Positions 54,734 to 64,000 of a stretch of DNA of 64,000 nucleotides are shown one piece after another. A program made the position numbers and the translations under genes. The DNA is from Scalesia atractyloides (Eukaryota > Streptophyta > Magnoliopsida > Asterales > Asteraceae): the NCBI GenBank assembly GCA_947069175.1, contig CAMTDV010000009.1:10859663-10923662 (forward strand), read 5' to 3'. The notes under the pieces are model-generated. The model did not search any database and was not told the DNA's origin. It saw nothing but the letters and a program-made list of their open reading frames with translations. The number at the start of each line of letters is the position of its first letter. Positions within the stretch are counted from its first letter, which is position 1.

Positions 54734-56999
54734 TATTGCAATATTACTCTTGAACATTTTTTTCTAAGTAATATTGCGATATAAATAATGGCGCAACCTT
54801 TGCTCAATATGATTGATTATGTAGGTGATTTGCTAAACTTGGGCGTAGGCCCTGATTCGAAGAAGAAGAAACCAACTGCTGCTGCAGCTGCTGCGCCTCC
54901 CCTTACAACTCAGAGCAAAAAACCAAGCCATTAGCTGCTGCGGAAGCTGAGGGCAAGAAAGGTACGCGTCTCGTATCTGACTCTTGGTGCAATTATGTGG
55001 TGGTGTCGGACTCACTGGAGGGTCTTGCGCCTGTAGTTTTGAAGAAACCGAAGCTCGAACCCATTGACACCTCCTCTCTTCCAGCTGCGAACCCAGATGA
55101 TCCCTTGGAAGTACCTTCTAGCCCGGAAGAGGCGTTGAAGCGCACTTCCAAGAAGAGGAAGAAGGCGGAAACTAAAGCTCCTACGCCAACAAAAGTTGCG
55201 CACCCGCGCATTGGCAAGAATGGCAATCTGGATGCCTTTGCAAAGAAATTCTCACCTGGTATGTTTAGTTTGATGCGCATTTCTGTCAAAAAGTTGCGCA
55301 GAATCTTATACTTGGTATTTGTTAATATGTTTTGCAGAGAAAATGGTGAAGGGTGCGCCGGCCACATCATCTGCTATACCATCGCCGCGCAAGCCTGAGA
55401 ACGTTGGGGAGGGAGATGCGGGGCAAGAAACTCCTGTTTTTGATGCCAACCCCATCGTCCCGGAAAATGTTGAGAAGGTGGCTCCGGAAGAAGAGCCCAA
55501 AAATTTTGATGCTGAGAATCCTGCTGGCGAGCAGGTTAAAGATACAGCTACCGATGTTGGGGTGAGAGATACTGCTTCCGCAGAACAAGAAAAAATATTT
55601 TCCCCTGCGCCGAACCATCAAAGTTGATATCCAAGGGAGCTGGACCTTCAACACAAAGCGAAGGCTTTGTGTTTGTTGAGGATTCGGAGGGGGAGTCGCC
55701 CATTCGCCCAGAGGAGAGCCTAGGACTATTATTATCGTTCTTATTCTGAGAGGCAGGCCTCTGTGATTCATCAGCCCATGTGGAAAGTTAAACAGGGTGA
55801 TGTTTTCACTGATTGGCACTCCTGCAGGGAGTGGTATAAGGGCATCTTCCCGCCGGCGGAGGTGAAGCGCCAGGAAGAATAAAGACCACGAGGCTACCTA
55901 CGAGTCATATTTGCAAGAGTCTGCCCTTGCCTCTTCCACAATAAATAGGATTGTGCAGAATGGCGTAGCATGAAAAAAATAGTGGGATGAGGTTGAGCTT
56001 GAGAAGGCAAAGGCAAACTTGAGAAGGCAAAGGCCAAACTTGAGAAAGAGAAGACGTTAAAGATGCTCGTCGATTTTGAGGCGGAAAAGGCCCAGTTTGA
56101 TGAGGAGAAGAAAACTGAAGAGTGGGCTGCCTGTCGTGGAAGCGCAAGTATGAGGCCTCTGCTGGCAATATGCGGACGAGCACAAGCGCTTTGTGGAGGC
56201 TTGTGATCATGACAACAAAGAAAAACTATCTCTTCGCAACGAAATTAGAAACTCAAGTAAGAGAAAGCTGATGCTGTTACGGCAGCAGAAGAGGCGCGCT
56301 CACTACAGAGAAAGGAGCGAGCATAATGAGGTATCAACCAAATGACTCTCCTTCTTAAGAATAAAGAAATTGATGATCTAACTGCTATGCTATTTGACCA
56401 GGCGCGGCTGCAAGATGAGGTTGATAGTTGAAAAAAGATATCAACCTTCACCAAACAGAGAAAGCCGAGTTGATCCACCGTTTAACTGAAGGCGAACAAA
56501 AAATTAACGACACGGAGGTCGCTCGCGCTACAGCAGAAAGCCTGACCGAATCCCTCATGAACCAGCTTACCTGGTTGCGGGAGTACAGGATTGTGGAGGT
56601 AATATTCCCTTTTCTTTATACATGTCTGATTTGATTATCGCAACTTATACTGATTGTATTTGTATACAGATCGTGAATGCCATCCTTAACTCTACGGAGT
56701 TTGATGAGAGAGTAGCATAATTGATGATGGCGGCGCACAATGACGGTCATGCCGGGGGCTATAAAGAGTGCACTTTGCACGTGGCACATGCACTGAAGAC
56801 CGAATGGGATACAAGCCGTGCTGCCACACATGGGCTAAATACTGCCGCCATCTATTCTGCTCCTAAAGAAAAATATGATCATGCAGATTCGATTATGGAC
56901 CTTGTGGATGCCGCGCTGCAGCAAGATGACTTTGTTGACAAACTAAAGGAGATCTTTTCTTCAACAGAGAAGCAGGCGGGAACCAAATCAATAGAATAG
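54549..56999 (+). pseudogene. Antisense ORF, downstream exons (disrupted)
   Basis: Pieces in order: AVVPIADGEETW (54549-54700, one stop); GDLLNLGVGPDSKKKKP with an Ala/Pro-rich stretch (from about 54825); TRLVSDSWCNYVVVSDSLEG and LKKPKLEPID to GKNGNLDAFAKKFSPG (about 54960-55259, donor GTATGT); an acidic segment (55337-55627); then SEGESPIRPEESLG and VFTDWHSCREWYKGIFPPAE. A long Lys/Glu-rich coiled-coil part follows (55980-56600, several frame breaks). The last exon, about 56670-56999, has VNAILNSTEFDERVA, a TAA, then YKECTLHVAHALKTEWD and ends TKSIE. The exon order fits plant 'gypsy-type transposase' proteins. Stops and shifts make it a pseudogene. Confidence 0.65.
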
Positions 57000-57372
57000 G
57001 AATTTTGTAATTTTTACTTGGTGATAACTTGTAACATTGCGTTGCTGCGCAAGTATTGTGGATGTGAATACGATATATTTCAGCCTTACAATGTTTGTGT
57101 GAGACCAATTACTTGTGTAGGATAGACAAATGAACAATTTCATTTCTCATGTGTGAGCGTAAGTATTAATTAGCTTGTGGCTCATGAGTTTGTGTTTTTG
57201 TTTATCCAAAGGAATTGCATGCATTTGTAAAGAACATATAAAGATTGTAAGTAGTGGTAAAGTATTTTATTCAACTGATAAAGCACAAAGCTATGGCTGC
57301 CACTAAGATTACATAACAAAATAAAGTAAGCAGTTCGTTACGCAACGTCAGAAGTTGCTTAGAGGACTGAGA
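57000..57372. other. Spacer between the convergent antisense ORF and pol
   Basis: 3' ends of both transcription units face each other here. No coding sequence. The plus-side tail is T-rich after the stop at 56999. Confidence 0.5.
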
Positions 57373-58600
57373 TTACATATAACATCGGCGTAGTTGTTGG
57401 GCGTTCCAGGTTCGAGGAATGCTGGATCCGTCCATACGCTTCAGAGTGTACACGCCTTTTCCCAATACTTCATTTATCACGTACGGACCTTCCCATCGCG
57501 GGGCTAACTTCCCCGGTTTTTCGGCATTCGACGCTTCATTATCGCGAAGAACAAAGTCACCAGGCAAAAAGGAACAGATGCGCACCCTTTTGTTGTAATA
57601 CTTTTCAAGCTGGGACTTGTATTTAGCTTCGCGAATCGCTGCATTTTCTCGTCGTTCTTCCAATAAGTCTAGGTCGATGCGCCTTTGTTCTTCGTTATCT
57701 TGTTTTTCCAAAGCTAGCATTCTTGGAGATGGTAACCCATTTTCGGCAGGAATCACAGCTTCCGTGCCGTACACAAGGCTAAAAGGAGTTTCTCCAGTAC
57801 TAGTCTTGGGCATAGTTCGGTGTGCCCACAAGATGCTAGGCAATTCGTCAACCCACCCCCGCCGTGCCATGCCAAGGAGGGCCTTGATACCGTCGACCAA
57901 CGTTTTGTTTATGCTTTCAACTTGACCATTTGCTTGTGGGTGCGCAACAGAAGCGAAAACATGCTGGATTCCCATTTCGGTCATCCATGTTTGTAATTCT
58001 TCAGCTATTAGATTTGGACCGTGGTCTGTAATAATGCACATGGGCAGACCAAAACGGCAAATAATGTATTCCCAGATGAATTTGCGAATTACCATCGCTA
58101 TAGTAGAAGCTAAAGATTTGGCTTCAACCCATTTGGTGAAGTAATCGACCGCAACAATGATAAACTTACTGCGCCGGGCGCATCCGGAAAGGTCCCACTA
58201 AATCAATGGCCCATTGTTGAAATGGCCAAGCTGTTGTGACGGGTACCAAAGGATTCTTTGGGCGCAACGTTTTAGGGGCATGCCTTTGGCAGGACATGCA
58301 TTTGCGCAAGATCTCTACCGCGTCAAAGTACATTCCGGGCCAATAATACCCTGCGCTTTTCATTTTGGCTACTACCATTCGCGGCCCAGAATGTATACCA
58401 CATAGCCCCTCATGAACCTCCCTGATCAGGTATTGCGCATCATGTTTGTTAACGCAGCGGAGTGAAGGACCCATGTAAGAGCTTCGGTACAGAATACCGT
58501 CAATCATTTGGTAATTGAGGGCTTTGCATCGTAACTTACGTGCTTGCGCTTTATCTTCTGGTAAAGAACCATGTAATAAATACATCATTATTGGAGACAT
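57373..58600 (-). pseudogene. Integrase of the Tat element (frameshifted)
   Basis: From right to left on minus: zinc-binding H-H-C-C (HEGLCGIHSGP ... CMSCQRHA), catalytic-core start PFQQWAIDLVGPF (first Asp), a frameshift near 58175, then FIIVAVDYFTKWVEAKSL, the second Asp in CIITDHGPNLIAEEL (usually TDNG) and the Glu in HPQANGQVESINKTL. The C-terminal part reads FLPGDFVLRDNEASN and LAPRWEGPYVINEVLGKGVYTL, ending at 57373 after QQLRRCYM. D, D and E are all present but the frameshift separates the first from the others. It would insert the cDNA into the host chromosome. Confidence 0.88.
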
Positions 58601-59223
58601 CCATGATGGATCTCCTACTTCGACCATTGTCACTTGTCTGAGAGGGACTGATGGATTATTTAAAACCTCGATGCGGACTTCCTTTGCCAAATGTTTGAAA
58701 CTAGTTATTGCGAGTTTACTTAAAGCGTCAGCATGTTTGTTTTCGCTTCGCTTGACGTGTGTGACTTTAAATTGTTGAAACTGTGCTACAAGAGCCTTGG
58801 CTTGCGCCAAGTACAAAGCCATGATATCTCCTTTTGCATCGTATGTTCCAATTACTTGCTCAGCAACTAGTAATGAATCAACATGGGCTTCTAAATTTGT
58901 TGCACCCATTTTGATAGCGAGGCGTAAGCCTGCTAGGAAATCTTCATATTCGGCCTCGTTGTTGGTGCTTTTAAAACCAACCGAATTGCATATATGAATT
59001 CTGCTCCCTCTGGACTCATTAATCGAAGACCCGCTCCAGCCCCATCACTGTTTGATGCGCCATCTGTAAACAATGTCCATGCTCTATTGTCTATGACTGG
59101 GACTGGGTTTTGAATTGCTTGGCATTCTTCAAGTTTATCGGCGGGAATTTCAGCGATGAAATCTGCCAAAACTTGGCCTTTGATAGCTGGTCTAGGTTTA
59201 TAACAGATGTTATAACCTCCCAA
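58600..59223 (-). pseudogene. Second (active-type) RNase H of the Tat element
   Basis: WTLFTDGASNSDGAGAGL gives the first catalytic Asp; then SPEGAEFIYAIRL, a frameshift near 58980, MGATNLEAHVDSLLVAEQVIG and SENKHADALSKLA with the last Asp. This lies after the RT's own degenerate RNase H and before the integrase zinc finger, the dual-RNase-H arrangement of the Tat lineage. Confidence 0.85.
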
Positions 59224-59294
59224 TTCTATTGCCCATTTCGCAAGTCGTCCAGAAACATCTGGTTTGGCCTGGACTTGGCCAATGTGAAAATTTG

Positions 59295-60330
59295 TTAAAA
59301 CTGTAATAACATGTCCTGAAAAGTATCTTCGCAGCGCGAAGCATAGACCAATGCTAAAACTAATTTCTCCATTGAATACCTTGTCTCTGGATCGTTCAAC
59401 ATCTTGCTGATATAATAAATTGGAGACTGGACCCCTTCGCGTTCTACCAACAAGACAACACCTACTGCTACCTCAGATGCAGCAAGATATAAGACCATGG
59501 GTTCTTTTTCACGAGGAGCAGTAAGCGTGGGAAGTTGAACTAAACAATCTTTCATCTGTTGGAAAGCTTGATCAGCTTCAGGAGTCCATGCGAACTCTTT
59601 GCTCTTCGTACAATTGCGTAAGGTTCGAATAAATGGATAAGACTTTGCGGCATGATTGGCAAGGAAACTGTTAAGCGCAGCTAACCTTCCAGCCAAGCGT
59701 TGCATCTCTTTGATGGTAGTAGGAGAAGACATTTTTTGTATTGCCTCGACATTCTTAGGATCAACTTTGAAACCGTCTTTGGTGACGATGAAACCCAAAA
59801 ATTTGCCCTCCTCCATGCCGAAGGAGCATTTGCTTGGATTTAACTTTAGATTTACCTCTCGCAGAGAATCAAAAGTTTGTTGGATGTTGTCTAACATAGT
59901 GTCTTCTGAATTACTCATAATGACCAAATCATCAATGTAGACTTCCACAGTTTTCCCGATATCATCTCCAAAAACTGTATCCATCAATCTTTGATAAGTA
60001 GCTCCCGCATTGCGGAGACCAAAAGGCATCTTGGTATAACAAAAAATGCCTTTCTCCGTGCGAAAAGCGGTTTTATCTTCGTCCTCTTTTTTCATACAGA
60101 CTTGATGATAACCTTTATAACAATCTAGAAAACATTTCCAGCGAAAGGAAGCTAACGAGTCAACCTTTTTGTCAATCTCAGGAAGGGAATAACAATCTTT
60201 GGACACGCCTTGTTTAGATCTTTAAAATCTATGCACATCCGCCATCCGCCATTATGTTTCTTTACTATGACTGGGTTTGCTACCCAGGTCTGGTATTTGA
60301 CTTCACGCAGAATACCGACATTTAATAACT
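59295..60330 (-). pseudogene. Reverse transcriptase and degenerate RNase H of the Tat element
   Basis: The 303-codon frame 60206-59295 contains FLDCYKGYHQV (catalytic Asp, residue 28), MPFGLRNAGATYQRLMD, the VEVYIDDLVIMS box (residues 90-93 YIDD), FLGFIVTKDGFKVDP and the thumb. The connection/first RNase H follows (LYLAASEVAVGVVLL, SPIYYISKMLNDPETRYS). The N-terminal RT part lies upstream in another frame: VGILREVKYQTWVANPV and KKHNGGWRMCIDFKDLNKAC (60206-60320). A one-base deletion in the CPKDCYS motif near 60206 and a stop in NE-VTEL break the frame. Confidence 0.9.
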
Positions 60331-60859
60331 CGGTGACTTATTCGTTCATCGCCTCTATCTTTTCTGACCCAAGGCTGTGCTTTTTCTGCACAACTGGTTC
60401 TGCTGACGGAATTACATTCAGACAATGTTCCGCAACATTGTGCGGGACACCGACCATGTCGGCAGGTGTCCAGGCGAAAATGTCTTTGTTGCGAAACAAA
60501 AGTAGTTTAAGCTTTGCGCGAATTTCAATACTGACTGCAGGCCCTAATAATATTGTTTGCTCAGGATACTTATTGTTGAGTACCCACTTTCTGGTTCGTT
60601 ATTTGGCAATGTCTTGACAGCCTTCATAACTGGTTCTTCAATTGACATGATTTCTCTTTCCGCGGTTAAGTATAGCTATACCATTTGGTGTTGGAACACC
60701 ACAAGCAGCATGCGGAGCGGAAGTAATCATACTAAAATCACGTTGCGCGCGGCGTCCCATAGTACATCGTGACGGGAATTTGCCGGCATCACCATGAAGT
60801 TGACGTTACTCGTTCGAGAACACTCCCATCAGATAAGTACAGGAAAAAGGATTTGTCCT

Positions 60860-61030
60860 AGAGGAAAGACAGCCTCATTGTAGAACCCAGTTAATGGAAA
60901 ATCAACTGGTTCCAAGCGTGCCTCATCCTCAGGATCTAGCTGCTTGAAGCACTGCTCATACATAATATCCATGGAACTACCTGGATCTATAAACATATAG
61001 TCTGTTTGGTAGTGCCCAAAGATATCGGTG
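60860..61030 (-). pseudogene. Aspartic protease region of the Tat element
   Basis: Minus strand near 60963-61005 reads QTDYMFIDPGSSMDIMYEQCF, the active-site region of Ty3-type protease (D-x-G-S). Then follows RLEPVDFPLTGF-NEAVFPLG in shifted frames. It is broken and joined neither to gag nor to RT. Confidence 0.65.
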
Positions 61031-62848
61031 ATAACTGCTGGCCGGTCTTCTTGAGGACCTCCTAGAACGATAGGAAAAATGACTTGCTGTTCGCGCCAAG
61101 TGTTGTTTTGAAAATGTTGAAGGCTACGCTTGCGCGTCCACCTTGAATCATGGAAACGTGCTGTTTCATTTTCTTGTTGCTAGGCCCTTCGTTCTCGCGC
61201 AATCTGTTTAATCTCTTTGCGCACATTCTGGAGTAGATGTGTAAGCTTCCCCTCTTTAATGCTTTTTCAATCTCCAAGCGCAGATGATGCAGTTATATGT
61301 TGTGTGGCCTGTGTCTCTATGATAGTCGCGAACAAATTTGGGTCTTGCCCTTTTTTGTTTTTCATTGGTTGCGGCTGTTTAAATTGATAATTCTCAGTGC
61401 TGAGAACCTCAGCCGGAGATTTCGTTAAGGGAGTCCACTGACGTTCCCTATTCTCTTGTTTAATCGCTTTTTGAGTTGCTATCTTGTTGATTGTTGCTCG
61501 CGCATCAATTGGTGAATAAGGAGAATACGAATTCTGATTTGACTCTTTCCTATTTCTCTTATACTTGCGACTACCTCTACTCAGGTCTTGCGGACGATTC
61601 TGAGGTAGAGGTGGCCTATTAGAACTTAAGTTGCGCTCAGTCTGCGCGTAGACCTTGGCTGCCGCCATGAGTTTATCCCAGTTTTTTGGAAGGCCAGTTG
61701 CACTGGACAACATTTTAATCATTTCGTCACACCTTACCGCATACTTGAACTGCGCGCGTATAAGGTCTTCATGGACATCTCCAATCTCCAACACCTCTTT
61801 ATTGTAACGCGTTATAAAATCTTCGAGGCTTTCATCGTCCCTCCGCCAGTTGTTCATTACATCTGAGGAGTCGCGCACGTATCGCCGTTGCTGACTAAAG
61901 TGTGTAAGAATTTTTTTTAAAGTCATTCCAAGAGGAAAGTTTACCTGCCGGCAAATTATCAAACCAAAGGCGCGCAGCGCCGGTAAGGGTCTGTACAAAT
62001 AGGTGACGCCACATTGGCAATGTCCAGCACCCAAGTAACCCTGCACCGGTTAAAGAGGCGCATGTGATCATCAGGATCGGTCAAACCGTTAAACTTTCCA
62101 ACGTTGGATGGTAATTTCGCTCGCTCCAGCGGGGCCAGTGCTATCTCTCAGGTAAACTTTGATTGTTCAGCTGCTTCGGTTGCGCAATACACCAAATTGT
62201 AATCATGCTCAGCTTCTGGATTGTATACTGCACGTACTTTTGGCCTGTAACTAGCATGATCTCTAGATATTCGATTGTAAATACTTGCACTATCCCCTTC
62301 CTCATAGGTTCTATCGAGCTCATCGTTTTGGGTGTCCCGTTTCTGCGAAGACCGCGGGCCCAAACAAGAGTGGACAGATGCGCGACGCTGAACGTTGTCT
62401 TCTTGCCTTCTATTACCAGAATGAACAAGATCATTCCTGGTTTTAGAATACATTTCTGTTCCATCTTCAGGCATGCGCGAAGGGGAACGAGCATGACTTT
62501 GAGTATTATAACTCAGAACTCGAGGTGCCGGCGAAGCACGGATCTGAGGAGTGTTAACCGGAGCTTGAAAAGCTGGAGTTCCGGTTTGGGCACATAACTG
62601 AGCATACATAGTGTTTAGAGTCGCTTGATATTTGATTAACCACGATAATGGAGTCTCTCCAGGTGGTAAAATCGACGTAACATCAACCTGAGGAGCCGCC
62701 GGCGTTACAGGAATACTCGCATGATTAGGATCATATTGAGCATTAGCTTCACCGGAAGAATCCTCAACTATTAGTCGTCGACCTGAGGTCCAACAACAAC
62801 GCGTCGAATCCCTGATCGAGGACCTTGAAAAGATGATCTGTCAGCCAT
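61030..62848 (-). pseudogene. Gag of the Tat element (several frameshifts)
   Basis: Start ATG at 62848 (MADRSSFQGPRSGIRRVVV). After a shift near 62785: VEDSSGEANAQYDPNHAS, PPGETPLSWLIKYQATLN and MYAQLCAQTGTPAF (62609), then a charged linker to about 62148. After another shift the Gag core runs 62046-61267: FSQQRRYVRDSSDVMNNW, ESLEDFITRYNKEVLEIGDV, DKLMAAAKVYAQTERNL and basic PQNRPQDLSRGSRKYKRN. Its end contains HRDTGHTTYNCIICAL, a zinc-knuckle remnant, in another frame (about 61270-61330). A final piece (61062-61277) contains KRLNRLRENEG. It would form the capsid. It cannot be made intact. Confidence 0.82.
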
Positions 62849-62900
62849 GATGTTGCAGATCTAAGTGAAACGAAACGAAAGATGAGAAAGAATTGAAATC

Positions 62901-62911
62901 AGTGGGCGCCA
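62901..62911 (-). promoter_or_regulatory. Primer-binding site of the Tat element
   Basis: Minus-strand TGGCGCCCACT begins one base after the LTR end CTTCA. TGGCGCC is the start of the primer site common in Tat and Athila elements. The exact tRNA is not assigned. Confidence 0.75.
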
Positions 62912-62912
62912 A

Positions 62913-64000
62913 TGAAGAAACCCTAGATCAACTAGACCGGAATCTAAGTAGATCTATGGAATGGGCTCTGCATAAAAGGGTTAACCCTTCGTTTGGTTTC
63001 ACGATGGATGATGAATAAAACAGTACTTCGACTGAACCTGCAAAACAGAACACCGATAGCTCGCCACGGGGAGAAGGGGGTTCTCTCCGTGACCACCCTC
63101 CGGCGTGAGAATAAGTACAGGTAGTCGGAAGTAAGTATTGTATTGTAAGTGAGAGTAGTTGAGAGTGAATACCTTTTCCTTGAACTCCAAGTTACTTATT
63201 TATAACCGGTGTTTGGCGCCAAAGAGAGAGAGATTGTTAACTTTAACGGAATCTTTTGCTATTCCGATAATGTTTGTTGGCAATCCGTTAGTGCACACGG
63301 ATCGTGAGCTCATGAGCGGTTAGGGAGGTGCCACGTGTCAACATGAGATCACTACATCTTATAAATGTGAGCATGCCATCACCGTGATCTTCCTCGGCCG
63401 TCCAGATGCTGCCATGTGGCAATTGGTTATAACCAAAAAGATGCTTGCACGTTTGGTGTTAATGGCTTCTAGAAGGTTTCACAGCTGTTACGCATCTATT
63501 ATTCGCCACGTGTACATTCTGTTATAACAGAAAAGATTCCCTTGCTTCTACACCAAGTCAAGGATTTTGCTAAGGGAAAGTTTCTCAGGATTTACTGTTT
63601 CGTTGTGCGAGAAGCGTAAGTTAGTTAACTGATCTTCCTTCTTCTCAATGCTGCTTAGCGCAACGTTTGGTGGATACTTGCTTTGATATAAATATCTGCG
63701 CAAGGTTTGTGCATGATGCATTATCCAACGAGAATGTTCAAGGTTAACTTTGAACCTTGCACGAGCCCGCGCAAGGTAGTTAAATGAAGCATTATCAAAC
63801 GAGAATGTTCAAGGTTAACTTTGAACCTTGCGCGAGCCCGCGCAAGGTAGTTAAATGAAGCATTTATCCAAAGAGAATGTTTAGGATTTTAACTTTGAAC
63901 CTTGCGCGAGCCCGCGTAAGGTAGTTATATGATCCTTTCCTCTCTTGGATATTTGGCGCAGAGTTCTAATAAATCTTATTTTGGCAAAGAAGTCTGCGCA
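62913..64000 (-). mobile_element. 5' LTR of the Tat element, cut by the window end
   Basis: Matches 52044-53186, so about 80 bp of the LTR lies beyond the window. It has three ~70-bp hairpin subrepeats instead of four. The scattered differences from the other LTR are consistent with some age. Confidence 0.9.

Larger units (their letters stand above)
52044..64000 (-). mobile_element. Tat-lineage Ty3 retrotransposon with antisense ORF (runs off window)
   Basis: Minus-strand order from the right: LTR (62913 to beyond 64000), primer site 62901-62911, gag, protease, RT, two RNase H regions, integrase, spacer, an antisense (plus-strand) ORF, polypurine tract, LTR (52044-53264). A second, intact RNase H after the RT connection and an antisense 'putative gypsy-type transposase' ORF before the 3' LTR are marks of the Tat lineage. 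Several frameshifts in gag and pol show it is dead. The left flank is GTGGT; the matching right flank is outside the window. Confidence 0.88.

Noticed and set aside
57617..57925. Plus-strand ORFs across pol (57617, 58515, 59656, 60210)
   Set aside because: Shadows of integrase, RNase H and RT frames on the minus strand.

Overview
The window is intergenic, repeat-packed plant nuclear DNA. The base composition is AT-rich, there are intron-containing gene fragments, and most of the sequence is LTR retrotransposons, MITEs, Helitrons, SINEs and LINE remnants. The repeat types and the protein ends recognised (a pectin-methylesterase/invertase-inhibitor pair, a Tat-type retroelement with an antisense 'putative gypsy-type transposase' ORF) fit an Asteraceae-like eudicot. 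The species cannot be fixed from sequence alone. Only two host genes look close to intact: a tandem pair of secreted PMEI-like inhibitors at 5877-6386 and 8044-8502.

Layout. 1-2499: a long LTR (family 1) cut by the window start. It abuts 2500-5030, the tail of another LTR family. 5.0-8.5 kb: the PMEI pair, with an 80-bp-scale promoter duplication in copy 1 and a foldback MITE in the promoter of copy 2. 8.6-13.4 kb: a Helitron, a hAT MITE with perfect 8-bp target duplication, another MITE and a PIF/Harbinger ORF1 fragment. 13498-16041: a solo family-1 LTR with a 5-bp TSD. 16.7-19.5 kb: fragments of three unrelated nuclear genes on the same strand (NUP98 autopeptidase domain, chloroplast RNA-binding protein, PP2A B55 subunit), which suggests gene capture. 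20.5-27.6 kb: Helitron ends, minisatellites, SINEs, MITEs and a ~390-bp satellite. 27.7-39.5 kb: a LINE ORF2 split by a tandem family-1 element (LTR, gag-only interior, LTR, partial second interior). 39.7-52.0 kb: Helitron, SINE, nested hAT elements, a second Tourist MITE, and a foldback element split by another solo LTR. 52044-64000: a Tat-lineage Ty3 element on the minus strand (LTR, antisense ORF, integrase, RNase H, RT, protease, gag, PBS, second LTR truncated by the window end).

The most unusual signal is in the family-1 LTRs (four copies in the window). Each ~2.6-kb LTR carries three or four tRNA-like modules on the sense strand downstream of a conserved TATA box, plus one antisense module upstream of it. 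Each module has an A-box or D-arm-like hairpin and a B-box-like TTCGA loop. One module is exactly tRNA length with an intact D stem. In others the D arm has become an 11-bp hairpin, and one copy shows a compensatory base change in it. The family is non-autonomous: it has gag only, with a leftover of a Tekay/Del-type pol end before its polypurine tract.

All homology statements come from reading motifs by eye. No alignment or database search was run.
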